A stretch of 30,269 nucleotides of DNA from JAISGQ01 sp964500965 (lineage in GTDB: Bacteria; Bacillota; Clostridia; Oscillospirales; Acutalibacteraceae). The notes below the pieces were generated by a model. The model did no database searches. It was not told the origin of the DNA and worked only from the letters and a program-made list of their open reading frames with translations. Positions within the stretch are counted from its first letter, which is position 1. Every line of letters starts with the position of its first letter. This document shows positions 8,745 to 16,960 of the stretch, in pieces. The stretch is from positions 1 through 30,269 of the forward strand of contig CAZCQZ010000027.1 of the NCBI GenBank assembly GCA_964500965.1, in the 5' to 3' direction. A program made the translations under genes and the position numbers.

Positions 8745-9581
8745 TTATTTATCCAGTCCGTCAATACGCTGGAGCAGCTCGGTATATTCGCCGGCATCTA
8801 TGTAATAATAAGGCTTCTCGCCGGAATTGTCGCACACAAGCTGACCGTAGACCTCATTGTCAACACCGGGAATCATAAGCGAAACAACAAATATCTCACC
8901 GTTATCGGCGGCGGACTGAATCTGCGATACATCGGCGTCTGTACCGGAAAGGGCGGTTGTGCTTGAGCCGACAGCCCACGCACGATTGTAGCGACACCAG
9001 AAAATGTCATCGTCATTCTCACCGAGAACGAAGTACGTGCACACCTGATTCGTCTTATCCAGTCCGACCTCGCAGGTGTAGAAAATCGTTTCCGTCACAC
9101 CGTCGCCGTTAATGTCGAAGCTGAAGAACTGGCAGTCGGTGTAGTTAATATAATAAACATTATTGCCCTTTTCAAGATACATGCCGCTGCTGCCGCTGAT
9201 GTACACCGCGTTGCTGTCGCTGGGTGTCAGAGTGTCACTTCCCGACGATATATTCAGCTCTATTACATGGTGAAGCGTGGCGTTGCAGGCTTTAAATTCT
9301 TCTTCAAACCGCTCGCCCACGGAAAAGCATCTGTCCTCATTGAGCCGCTCGTTAAAATCGGTAGCGGATATATAAGTAACGGGATAAGTATCGTCCTTTG
9401 AATCGTAAACCTCCTCAAATCCGAACAGCGGTGTGTTCACACTGTCCTGAGAGGGATTTTTATCTGTTGCCGTTGCGCCGCCGCACCCTGTGCAGACAAT
9501 GATAACTGCAATCGACGCAACAAAAAGAACGGCAATTGCTATACAAAGATAAAGCTTGTTATTGAGAATTTTTTTAAGCAT
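8745..9581 (-). CDS. Predicted surface protein with DxNxDG calcium-like loop
   Basis: A 278-residue exported protein of unknown function. Residues about 10-31 form a hydrophobic helix followed by CTGCGG, which could be a non-standard lipobox (Cys in place of Leu/Val at -3) or simply the end of an anchor. The mature part is acidic. It contains FDINGDGVTET, a DxNxDG loop typical of EF-hand-like, FG-GAP or dockerin-type calcium sites, preceded by a run of beta-like segments. AAGGAG sits 7 nt before the ATG and a good promoter lies at 9612-9640. It lies 65 nt downstream of the ABC permease with no terminator between them, so it may also be read as the third gene of that operon. Confidence 0.85.
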   Translation of the reverse strand: MLKKILNNKLYLCIAIAVLFVASIAVIIVCTGCGGATATDKNPSQDSVNTPLFGFEEVYDSKDDTYPVTYISATDFNERLNEDRCFSVGERFEEEFKACNATLHHVIELNISSGSDTLTPSDSNAVYISGSSGMYLEKGNNVYYINYTDCQFFSFDINGDGVTETIFYTCEVGLDKTNQVCTYFVLGENDDDIFWCRYNRAWAVGSSTTALSGTDADVSQIQSAADNGEIFVVSLMIPGVDNEVYGQLVCDNSGEKPYYYIDAGEYTELLQRIDGLDK

Positions 9582-9611
9582 AACGCTTCTCCTTTCGGTT
9601 AATTCCTATTG

Positions 9612-9640
9612 ATTCTATCATATAAATATCAAAAAAGCAA
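9612..9640 (-). promoter_or_regulatory. Promoter for the 8745 surface protein
   Basis: On the minus strand, TTGCTT (9635-9640), a 17-nt spacer and TAGAAT (9612-9617) lie inside the gap after the ABC permease. Confidence 0.6.
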
Positions 9641-9646
9641 CAAATC

Positions 9647-10924
9647 CTACGACCTGTGTTTCAGGAGCTTCGATATTTCGGAAAGCTTCGGAGTTTTTCC
9701 GTAAAGCAGTGTGCCCATTCGGTAGATTTTTGCTGAAAGCAGTGCAACCGCAACACATGCCGCACCCTGTATCGAAAGGGACAGAATAACCTGAATGTCG
9801 GGAACATCTTCCGCCGCCATTCGCACTATCATCACCATTGGCGACCAGAAAGGAATAAAGGAGCAGACCCTTGCAAATGAACCTACATACTCGGAAGATG
9901 AAATCATCACGGCAATAACATAACCGATTGTAAACACGGCGGTAGGCAGTCCGGTGAGAACGGAAAGGTCCTCAATCTGATTTACAAGAGAGCCCAGTGC
10001 ACCGTACACAAAGGCAATAAGCAGGAAGCCGAGAATAAAGAACATCACCATATAAAAAGCATCAAGGGCACTGACAGTGAGCACCATATCAAGCACCGCG
10101 CCGATAGCCGGCGAAAACGCCGCTCCTGCGGCAACCGCTGCGGCAACGCAACCTGCAAAAGCACTCATTTGAATACCTACGGCCGCACCTGTTCCAAGCA
10201 CCTTGCCCACCAGCAGAGAGCCGGGGGACGCGCTGGTAACAAGCAACTCCATTGTACGGGTGCTCTTTTCCGTAGCAACGTTTGTTGCAACAAGCTGACC
10301 GTAAAGGGTTATGCAAATGAACATCATTATCATGATTGTAAAGCTTACGATATACTTTGCAAATGCCATTTCACCGACGGAATTTACATTTACGGTAACG
10401 TCCTCGGTTGCAAGAATTATTGCCGCTTCGCTTTCGTCAACGCCCAGCTCGGCAAGAAGCTCCAGACGGCGCAGAGTAAGAAGATTTTCGGAAATAATGC
10501 CGCTTACGGTTTCGTTATAAAGCGTGGATTTTTCGTAAAGCTCAACATCAAAGCCGCCGTTTGCACTGCGACTGAGCAGGGCAACGGAATCGTATTCACC
10601 GCTTTCCACCAGCGAATCGCAGCTTTCCGCTTCCGCATCGTCAAGAAAAGCTCCGCCGATAAGAGCCGCCAGTCTTTCGCCGGAATCGTCACCGGTAAGG
10701 CTTATGACGGCAATACTGCTTTCCGACGGGTCAAAATCGGTGTCGATTTCCGATGTCAGCCCGACATTCGAGCCGTCCGCGCCGGTATCTCCGAACGCCA
10801 GCAACGCCACGAGGAACACCGTCACCGCAAGCAAAATCGCAAGGATAACGGTAATAATTTTAAAGGATTTGCTCTTTAACGTCTGCACAAATTCATGTGC
10901 GAAAACAGTTCCGAATCTGTTCAC
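9647..10924 (-). CDS. ABC-2 type transporter permease (NatB/YhaP-like)
   Basis: Membrane half of an ABC exporter. The 425-residue product has a first membrane helix at about 21-45, a large extracytoplasmic domain of about 140 residues, then about five helices in the C-terminal half. This is the layout of the NatB/YhaP group of ABC-2 permeases. The ATEKSTRTMELLVTSASP stretch after the second helix is the family's conserved coupling region. The start is GTG at 10922-10924, overlapping the ATPase stop by GTGA (4 nt). GAGGAGG lies 7 nt upstream inside the ATPase gene, so translation is probably coupled. Substrate cannot be told from sequence; sodium, peptides or antibiotics are transported by relatives. 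Confidence 0.93.
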   Translation of the reverse strand: MNRFGTVFAHEFVQTLKSKSFKIITVILAILLAVTVFLVALLAFGDTGADGSNVGLTSEIDTDFDPSESSIAVISLTGDDSGERLAALIGGAFLDDAEAESCDSLVESGEYDSVALLSRSANGGFDVELYEKSTLYNETVSGIISENLLTLRRLELLAELGVDESEAAIILATEDVTVNVNSVGEMAFAKYIVSFTIMIMMFICITLYGQLVATNVATEKSTRTMELLVTSASPGSLLVGKVLGTGAAVGIQMSAFAGCVAAAVAAGAAFSPAIGAVLDMVLTVSALDAFYMVMFFILGFLLIAFVYGALGSLVNQIEDLSVLTGLPTAVFTIGYVIAVMISSSEYVGSFARVCSFIPFWSPMVMIVRMAAEDVPDIQVILSLSIQGAACVAVALLSAKIYRMGTLLYGKTPKLSEISKLLKHRS

Positions 10925-11877
10925 TGTACCGCCTCCTCATATCCTGCCTTTTCGACAAAAATATCCTCAAGGGTCGGCTCGACAATCTGCGCGTCAAGCA
11001 CCGGAAGCCCCGTATACAGCACCCTGCACATCGCCTGAGTGGGGGAGATACCGTTGCCGAGAGTAATCACCGCACCCTTTTTGGTTATCTCCACCGTGCC
11101 CGATGAGCCTGCCGCCTCAACAAATTTGGCGTTTTTGTATATACTGCCGTCACCGGCTATATCGTCAAGCATTATACGCACTCTGTTTTGAGGATAGCCG
11201 CGCTTGATTTCGGAAAGCTGACCGTTTAAAACCGACCGTCCCTTATTGAGCATAACTATACTTTCGCAGAAATCCTCAACCGCCGCCATCTGGTGAGAGG
11301 AAAAAATAACCAGAGCGCCGCGCTGAGACTGCTCCGCGATAACCTGCTTTAACTGCACCGCGTTAACGGGGTCAAGCCCGGAAAAAGGCTCGTCCAGAAT
11401 TATCACGTCCGGCTTTCCCATAAGAGCAACGCCCAACTGTATTTTCTGCTGATTGCCCTTTGAAAGGGTTTCAAGCCTGCTTTTTGCGTATTCGTTCATG
11501 CCGAGCCGCTCTATAAGCTCAGCGGCGGAATTTTTGGCATAGGCTTTTGACATTCCTCTGAGCCGTCCGAAATATATCATCTGCTCCTCAACCGTCAGCT
11601 TGCGGTAAAGACCGCGTTCCTCAGGCAGATAGCCGAATGAGGTGCGTTCTCTCGAAAGAGGTACGCCGTCTACAAGTATCTCACCGCCGTCGGGCGGAAA
11701 AACCCCCATGATTATACGCATAACGGTGGTCTTGCCTGCGCCGTTTCTTCCGAGCAGACCGAGGGGAGAGCCGCTGTGGGCGGAAAATGAAACGTCCTGT
11801 AACGCCTGCTTCTTACTGCCGTCCGGCAGAGAAAACGCCTTGCACAGACCCTTAACTGTAAGCTCCAAAGCATTCAC
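10921..11877 (-). CDS. ABC transporter ATP-binding protein (NatA/YhaQ-like)
   Basis: Cytosolic ATPase partner of the permease at 9647. The 318-residue product carries Walker A GRNGAGKTT (43-51), the signature LSKGNQQ (138-144), Walker B DVIILDEP (157-164), D-loop SGLDP and H-loop His195. The signature has K and N in place of the textbook LSGGQ, as is usual in the NatA/YhaQ group. After about residue 220 there is an additional C-terminal domain of about 100 residues, also typical of YhaQ-type proteins. The ATG is preceded by AGGAAG at short spacing. The promoter is at 11952-11980. It is the first gene of a two- or three-gene minus-strand operon. Confidence 0.95.
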   Translation of the reverse strand: MNALELTVKGLCKAFSLPDGSKKQALQDVSFSAHSGSPLGLLGRNGAGKTTVMRIIMGVFPPDGGEILVDGVPLSRERTSFGYLPEERGLYRKLTVEEQMIYFGRLRGMSKAYAKNSAAELIERLGMNEYAKSRLETLSKGNQQKIQLGVALMGKPDVIILDEPFSGLDPVNAVQLKQVIAEQSQRGALVIFSSHQMAAVEDFCESIVMLNKGRSVLNGQLSEIKRGYPQNRVRIMLDDIAGDGSIYKNAKFVEAAGSSGTVEITKKGAVITLGNGISPTQAMCRVLYTGLPVLDAQIVEPTLEDIFVEKAGYEEAVQ

Positions 11878-11951
11878 TTCCTGACTGGTGAAATTTCATG
11901 TGACACCGCAAATATATCAAAGGGTAATTTTGTATTATTTGCTTAATGGGA

Positions 11952-11980
11952 ATTATACAACATGTCGCGACGAAAATCAA
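11952..11980 (-). promoter_or_regulatory. Promoter for the ABC transporter operon
   Basis: On the minus strand, TTGATT (11975-11980), a 17-nt spacer and TATAAT (11952-11957) lie about 75 nt before the ATPase ATG. Confidence 0.65.
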
Positions 11981-12101
11981 CAGCGCGACCGTGGGGACAC
12001 GGCTCAAAGGCATTTTAAAAATTATTGTGCATTATGCACAAATTTCAGACCTTTTTCGGCTGTAATGAAACGGTACGGAATTGAGAAAAAAACGGCTTAA
12101 T

Positions 12102-12122
12102 AAAAAGGCATTTTGCCTTTTT
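12102..12122. terminator. Small hairpin between divergent units
   Basis: A 9-bp stem (AAAAAGGCA with TGCCTTTTT) with a 3-nt loop sits upstream of the glgP promoter. It is terminator-like in both directions but no gene ends here. Apart from this and the two promoters, 11878-12223 shows nothing. Confidence 0.35.
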
Positions 12123-12151
12123 GGTCAAGTTGCCGATTTCGTTCATTGCTA

Positions 12152-12180
12152 TTGCCTTTTCTTTGGTATTGTGCTATAAT
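12152..12180 (+). promoter_or_regulatory. Promoter for glgP
   Basis: TTGCCT (12152-12157), a 17-nt spacer and a perfect TATAAT (12175-12180) lie 44 nt before the ATG at 12224. Confidence 0.75.
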
Positions 12181-12223
12181 GCCGCAGTAAGAAAATATGA
12201 AAGCCACATTCGGAGGTATTCTA

Positions 12224-14638
12224 ATGGCAACATTGTCCACAGCACAGCTCAAGGCTCTCATTGACCAGAAGCTTTCTCATAACTTCGGTCTTTCCGCGGA
12301 GGAAGCGGACGAGGAGCACGTATATAAAGCTGTTATACTCGTAGTTCGCGATATGCTCTACGAAGCACGTAAAAAGTTCTCCAACGAAACCGATAAAAAG
12401 AACGGCAAGCGAATTTACTATCTCTGCATGGAATTTCTCATGGGTCGTTCCCTGAAAAACAATCTGTATAATCTCGGCATCGAAAAGGCTGTGGAAAGAG
12501 TTCTTCCCCAGTACCACACCACTCTTTCCAAAATTTACGATTTTGAGCCGGATGCAGGGCTCGGCAACGGCGGTTTAGGTCGTCTTGCCGCCTGCTTCCT
12601 TGACGGAATGGCTACCGAGGGTTATCTCGGCATGGGCTATTCTCTCCGCTACGAGTTCGGCATTTTCTCCCAGAAGATTGTTGACGGCTGGCAGACCGAG
12701 CTTCCCGATTTCTGGCTGCCCGGCGGTGAGACATGGATGATTCCTCACCGTGAGGATTCTCTTGACATTCATTTCGGCGGTCATATCGAAGAATGCTGGG
12801 ACGGAAGCTATCATCACGCAAATCACGTGGGCTACGATTCCATAAAAGCCGTACCCTACGACCTCATGTGTGCCGGCGTCGGCGGCAAGGGCGTTTCAAC
12901 TCTGCGCCTGTGGGCGGCGGAGTGCCCGGAGTTCGATATGAAGAGCTTCAACGACGGAAATTACATGCGCTCCATTGAGCAGAACGCAATGGCGGAAATG
13001 CTCACAAAGGTGCTCTATCCCGGCGATAACCACCTTGAGGGCAAGAGCCTGCGCCTTTCTCAGCAGTATTTCCTTGTTTCCTCCTCCATTCAGGATATTA
13101 TCAAGCGTCACCTGCGCAAGCACCGCACAATGGAAAACTTCGCGGAGCTTACCGCAATCCACATCAACGATACTCACCCGGCACTGGCTATTCCCGAATT
13201 TATGAGAATACTGATGGACGAGTGCGGCTTCGGCTGGGACGACGCATGGGATATGACCACAAAGGTCATGGCGTACACCAACCACACCGTTATGAAAGAA
13301 GCTCTCGAATGCTGGAGCGTTGACCTGTTCAGCGGCAGACTTCCCAGAATTTACCAGATTGTGTGCGAAATCAACCGCCGCTTCTGTGCCGAGGTTCTCG
13401 CAAAAACCGGCGATCAGCCCCTTGTTGACCGTGTTTCCATTGTCCATGACGGGTATGTTAAAATGGCAAACCTCTGTGTTGCGGCGTGTCACCATGTAAA
13501 CGGCGTTTCCGCGCTCCACAGTGAAATTATCAAGAACGACGTTTTCGCCGATTTCTACCGCGTATATCCCGAAAAGTTCACCAACGTAACCAACGGCATC
13601 GCACACCGCCGCTGGCTGTGCCAGTCCAACCCCGGTCTTAACGGTATGCTCACCGAGCTTATCGGAAAGGGCTTTGTTACCGATGCCTCCGAGCTTAAAA
13701 AGCTGGAAGCTTTTAAGGACGATAAATCCGTGCTTGAACGTCTTGAAAAGATTAAGAGAGAAAACAAGTGCGTACTGGCTGACTATATCAAGAAGAACAA
13801 CGGCATAATCGTTGACCCCGATTCCGTGTTCGACGTGCAGGTAAAACGTCTTCACGAGTATAAGAGACAGCATCTTAATGCGCTCCATATCCTCTCCGAG
13901 TATCAGTGGCTTATCGACAATCCCAACGCTCACTTTGTGCCCAAAACATATATTTTCGGTGCAAAGGCGGCAAGCGGCTACTTTATGGCAAAGCAGATAA
14001 TCCGCTTTATCTGCAACCTTGCCGACACCATTAACAACGACCCCAGAGTTAAGGATAAGCTGAAAGTAGTGTTCCTTGAAAACTACCGCGTAACCGTTGC
14101 CGAAATGCTGTTCCCGGCTTCCGAAATCAGTGAGCAGATTTCACTTGCAGGTACGGAAGCCTCCGGCACAAGCAACATGAAGTTCATGATAAACGGTGCC
14201 GTAACCCTCGGAACGGATGACGGTGCAAACGTTGAGATACACGAGGCTGTAGGCGATGATAACATTATCATATTCGGCATGAGCACACCGGAAGCAATCG
14301 CTCTCAAGAGAATATACAACCCCGGAAGCTACTACAACAACAACGCAATGCTGAGAAATGCCATAGACGCCCTTTCTCACGGTTTCGGCGGAGTATCCTT
14401 CGGTGACATTTCAAACAACCTGCTCACCAACGACCCATACATGGTAATGGCTGATTTTGCCGATTACTGCCGCGCTCAGAACGACGCCGCCGCTCTGTAC
14501 GAAAACCGCGAGAAGTGGAATCGCATGAGCCTTATGAACATCGCAAACGCAGGCATTTTTGCCGCAGACCGCGCTATAAGGGATTACGCCAACGGCATCT
14601 GGCACGCCGAACCGCTTTCAAAGCAGGGTAAAAAATAA
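12224..14638 (+). CDS. glgP: Glycogen/alpha-glucan phosphorylase
   Basis: Releases glucose-1-phosphate from the non-reducing ends of glycogen or maltodextrin, using pyridoxal phosphate. ATG 12224 is chosen over the in-frame ATG at 12197 because CGGAGGT (12211-12217) lies 6 nt before it; this gives 804 residues, normal for bacterial GlgP. The PLP site EASGTSNMKFMINGA is intact, with the Schiff-base lysine at Lys653. The glycine-rich substrate loop GLGNGGLGRLAACFLD lies at about 112-127. The gene is monocistronic here with a strong promoter; glgA, glgB and glgC are not in the window. MalP-type specificity for maltodextrin cannot be excluded. Family identity is certain. Confidence 0.96.
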   Translation: MATLSTAQLKALIDQKLSHNFGLSAEEADEEHVYKAVILVVRDMLYEARKKFSNETDKKNGKRIYYLCMEFLMGRSLKNNLYNLGIEKAVERVLPQYHTTLSKIYDFEPDAGLGNGGLGRLAACFLDGMATEGYLGMGYSLRYEFGIFSQKIVDGWQTELPDFWLPGGETWMIPHREDSLDIHFGGHIEECWDGSYHHANHVGYDSIKAVPYDLMCAGVGGKGVSTLRLWAAECPEFDMKSFNDGNYMRSIEQNAMAEMLTKVLYPGDNHLEGKSLRLSQQYFLVSSSIQDIIKRHLRKHRTMENFAELTAIHINDTHPALAIPEFMRILMDECGFGWDDAWDMTTKVMAYTNHTVMKEALECWSVDLFSGRLPRIYQIVCEINRRFCAEVLAKTGDQPLVDRVSIVHDGYVKMANLCVAACHHVNGVSALHSEIIKNDVFADFYRVYPEKFTNVTNGIAHRRWLCQSNPGLNGMLTELIGKGFVTDASELKKLEAFKDDKSVLERLEKIKRENKCVLADYIKKNNGIIVDPDSVFDVQVKRLHEYKRQHLNALHILSEYQWLIDNPNAHFVPKTYIFGAKAASGYFMAKQIIRFICNLADTINNDPRVKDKLKVVFLENYRVTVAEMLFPASEISEQISLAGTEASGTSNMKFMINGAVTLGTDDGANVEIHEAVGDDNIIIFGMSTPEAIALKRIYNPGSYYNNNAMLRNAIDALSHGFGGVSFGDISNNLLTNDPYMVMADFADYCRAQNDAAALYENREKWNRMSLMNIANAGIFAADRAIRDYANGIWHAEPLSKQGKK

Positions 14639-14659
14639 TTTTTGATTTATCAATAAGCC

Positions 14660-14790
14660 CAATCCCCCCTTGTGCAAAGGGGGGATTGTCAGATTAACCG
14701 GTAAGCTAAGTTGCAGCCTGTAACGTAAATCCAGGCAATCGACTACCCATAAATCAATGCTTTGATATGCTCCCACCGACAGGGGTAGTA
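14660..14790. repeat. Degenerate palindromic repeat pieces after glgP
   Basis: 14660-14688 is CAATCCCCCC, TTGTGCAAA, GGGGGGATTG: the family's outer stem closed directly on itself with no inner palindrome. It is followed by the family's flank TCAGATTAACCGGTAAGCTAA. A second decayed piece, with CTTTGATATGCTCCC, lies near 14757-14776. The stem at 14660 may double as a weak glgP terminator, though no T-run follows. Confidence 0.65.
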
Positions 14791-14830
14791 ATGGAAATTA
14801 AGAAATTTACGACTGCTTTTAATTTCCAAC

Positions 14831-14857
14831 CGTAGGGGCGACGTCCCCGGCGTCCCG
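14831..14857. repeat. Second copy of the GACGTCC-CGGCGT repeat
   Basis: CGTAGGGGCGACGTCCCCGG followed by CGTCCCG shares its core with the palindrome at 8599-8622. With the items around it, this accounts for 14639-14940; no gene was seen. Confidence 0.5.
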
Positions 14858-14888
14858 GTGGGATTAAACAATATATTTTGAAATAACA

Positions 14889-14927
14889 AGGCGGCAGATC
14901 GGGAGCTTTCCTCCGAATCTGCCGCCT
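14889..14927 (-). terminator. Terminator of the 14941 gene
   Basis: An 11-bp stem AGGCGGCAGAT/ATCTGCCGCCT (14889-14899 with 14917-14927) extends inward with a bulge. On the minus strand TTGTTATTT follows. It lies 13 nt past the stop. Confidence 0.75.
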
Positions 14928-14940
14928 GTCTTAATTTCTT

Positions 14941-15807
14941 TTAAGCCGACTGTTTTTCGTTTTTCAGCCGTGTTTTCTTCATTGAGTTGACCAGGGCGAG
15001 GACAATCAAAACGGTGCATATCACGAAAAACACCGCGCCCATGAGCTGGAAACGTCCTTTGAATATTTCCGCGAGAATTTGCGAATAGGAATTGGAACCG
15101 AGCAGCTCCGGCATGGATTTTTTCAGTGTTCCTCCGCCGACAAACAGTGCTATACCGGACGCTCCGAACACCGCCGCGTTTGAATAGTAGCCGATTTTAC
15201 CGCGTATAAGCAGAATAAGTATCAGCATGTGCAACACGGAAACGGCAATGGCGATAATTTTAACGTCTCTGAAAACAAAGCGGACAACATCGAGCATTTC
15301 CGTTTCGCTTTCAAGAGAAGTAATAATGCCGGAGACGGAGCTGTTAAAGCTTTCGACGCAGGAATCAAGCCTTACCGCAAGATAGTCCTCGGTTTCTTTT
15401 TCGGAAGCGGCGTGACCTTTGCCGTAATCGGCAACGGCACACAGATAATCGCTGACCAGCTCCCTGTTGACCCCCTCGTAATCCTCACCGTAGAGAATAA
15501 AACGGGTACAGCCGGTGAAAATATCGGCAAACAGGGCGTTTGCTTCGGGAATTCTGTAAATATCAAGCTCATCGGGATTGCCGCCCAGACCTTCGACAAT
15601 ATCGTCGCTGTTGTCCTCAAGCTCATCGTATATCGCAAGCTCGGCTGAACGCACCAGCTCCGCCAGCGCATCGGAAGATGAGAGCACATCACCGATATAA
15701 TTTTCGTCAAGGCTGAGGTCTATGGCAAACAGACTTCCTGCCAGCATCATGTACGCGAACATGGAAATCGACAGCAAAACCGCGCATATTATCTTCAAAA
15801 CTTTCAT
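14941..15807 (-). CDS. Multi-pass membrane protein of unknown function
   Basis: I do not recognise the family. The 288-residue product has an N-terminal helix at about 5-28, a hydrophilic, strongly acidic outer domain at about 30-175, then three helices at about 180-198, 208-226 and 253-275, and a basic tail (KKTRLKNEK) that should be cytoplasmic. This gives four helices with both ends inside. The acidic loop is rich in Glu, Asp and Ser with a few Cys. The ribosome site is weak (GTGAGG, 7 nt before ATG). It is monocistronic, with promoter at 15862-15890 and terminator at 14889-14927. Confidence 0.85.
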   Translation of the reverse strand: MKVLKIICAVLLSISMFAYMMLAGSLFAIDLSLDENYIGDVLSSSDALAELVRSAELAIYDELEDNSDDIVEGLGGNPDELDIYRIPEANALFADIFTGCTRFILYGEDYEGVNRELVSDYLCAVADYGKGHAASEKETEDYLAVRLDSCVESFNSSVSGIITSLESETEMLDVVRFVFRDVKIIAIAVSVLHMLILILLIRGKIGYYSNAAVFGASGIALFVGGGTLKKSMPELLGSNSYSQILAEIFKGRFQLMGAVFFVICTVLIVLALVNSMKKTRLKNEKQSA

Positions 15808-15861
15808 TCTATGGCCTCACTTTCAGAGCGATAAATTCCGCCGTCACTCTGTCTTTTGTTT

Positions 15862-15890
15862 ATAATAGCATTAAATTTGCTCTATGACAA
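15862..15890 (-). promoter_or_regulatory. Promoter for the 14941 membrane protein
   Basis: On the minus strand, TTGTCA (15885-15890), a 17-nt spacer and TATTAT (15862-15867) lie 54 nt before the ATG. Confidence 0.65.
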
Positions 15891-15928
15891 TCATTTTTTT
15901 GATATTTTTGCAATAATTTTCAAGGCTG

Positions 15929-15958
15929 TTGCGTAAACCGCGGCAATTGTATTATAAT
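15929..15958 (+). promoter_or_regulatory. Promoter for the thioredoxin-reductase-like gene
   Basis: TTGCGT (15929-15934), an 18-nt spacer and a perfect TATAAT (15953-15958). The leader then contains a small hairpin, GCGTGAC (15971-15977) with GTCACGC (15989-15995), ahead of the AGAGG ribosome site. Confidence 0.7.
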
Positions 15959-16034
15959 AACAAAGTCGCCGCGTGACTAAGCGGGCTTGTCACGCCTTGC
16001 TCCGATTTAAATAAAAAAACAGAGGTAACTTAAT

Positions 16035-16898
16035 ATGAAAACGGACGTTGCAATAATAGGTTCGGGACCTGCCGGCATATCCGCCGCAATAAATCTGAAA
16101 TCACGTTATACGGATTTTCTGCTGTTCGGAACGGGAATGAGCGGAAAGGTGCTGCGCAGTGAACGCATAAATAATTATCCCGGTCTGCCGGATATTTCCG
16201 GGCGCGATTTTGCCGCCGCCCTGCAATCTCACCTCGATTCCATGGACATATCCGTAACGGAGGATATGATTACCGCAATTTACAGCATGGACGGAAAATT
16301 TTATCTGCTCGGCAAGGAACGGCAATACGAGGCAAAATGTGTTATTATCGCTACAGGCGTTCAGGCAGGACGGCAGATTGAGGGCGAAGCAAAGCTGCTG
16401 GGCAGCGGAGTTTCCTACTGTGCGACCTGTGACGGTATGCTTTATAAAGGAAAAAGGATTGCCGTTTTGTGCGACAGCGAGGAGCTTGAACACGAGGTTG
16501 ATTATCTGTCGAATATTGCCGAAAAGGTGTACTACAGACCCCTGTTTAAAAATCCGAAAGCGCAGGGGGCTAATATCGAATACGTTACCTCCGGGTTCAA
16601 GGGCATAAACGGTGACATGCGCGTGCGTTCCGTAACCCTGACCGACGGAAGCGAAATTGAGGTTGACGGGGTATTTCTGCTGAAAAAATGTCTGCCGCCG
16701 GACGCTCTTTTGCGCGGACTTGAAACAACCGACGGTCACATATCCGTTGACCGGGGAATGAACACAAGCATAGAGGGCTGTTATGGGGCAGGAGACTGCA
16801 CCGGCAGACCGTATCAGCTTGCAAAGGCAGTAGGGGAGGGCAACATTGCCGCTCATTCGGCACTTGAAAGGCTCTCGCTTGATTCTCACTTGACTTAA
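16035..16898 (+). CDS. Thioredoxin-reductase-like flavoprotein lacking NADPH motifs
   Basis: FAD disulfide reductase of the TrxB fold, 287 residues against the usual 305-320. The FAD-binding GSGPAG (9-14), the ATG motif (106-108), the redox pair Cys129-Ala-Thr-Cys132 in SYCATCDG, and the C-terminal FAD motif GCYGAGDCTGRPYQLAKAVGEG all fit low-molecular-weight thioredoxin reductases. The pyridine-nucleotide domain does not: where GGGDSA is expected there is VLCDSEE (144-150), and the HRRxxxR phosphate clamp reads RPLFKNP. The domain is also shortened by about 20 residues. This pattern is known in ferredoxin-dependent (FFTR) and DTR-type relatives, so an electron donor other than NADPH is likely (inference). 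AGAGGT precedes the ATG. The next gene has its own promoter. Confidence 0.92.
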   Translation: MKTDVAIIGSGPAGISAAINLKSRYTDFLLFGTGMSGKVLRSERINNYPGLPDISGRDFAAALQSHLDSMDISVTEDMITAIYSMDGKFYLLGKERQYEAKCVIIATGVQAGRQIEGEAKLLGSGVSYCATCDGMLYKGKRIAVLCDSEELEHEVDYLSNIAEKVYYRPLFKNPKAQGANIEYVTSGFKGINGDMRVRSVTLTDGSEIEVDGVFLLKKCLPPDALLRGLETTDGHISVDRGMNTSIEGCYGAGDCTGRPYQLAKAVGEGNIAAHSALERLSLDSHLT

Positions 16899-16918
16899 AT
16901 GTTCCTGTACTATATAAT
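16890..16918 (+). promoter_or_regulatory. Promoter for the 16961 lipoprotein
   Basis: TTGACT (16890-16895), a 17-nt spacer and a perfect TATAAT (16913-16918). The -35 box overlaps the stop region of the flavoprotein gene. Confidence 0.7.
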
Positions 16919-16960
16919 AGTCGGGCATAAAATATATGATTTTAAAGAGGTTGGACATTG

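Noticed and set aside
11888..12100. 70-residue plus ORF before glgP
   Set aside because: No ribosome site, and it runs across the ABC operon promoter; composition is not protein-like.
12896..13933. 345-residue ORF antisense to glgP
   Set aside because: Shadow of a strongly conserved gene in the opposite strand; no domain, promoter or ribosome site.
16101..16958. 285-residue ORF antisense to the flavoprotein
   Set aside because: Shadow frame; the plus strand has all the flavoprotein motifs and a promoter.
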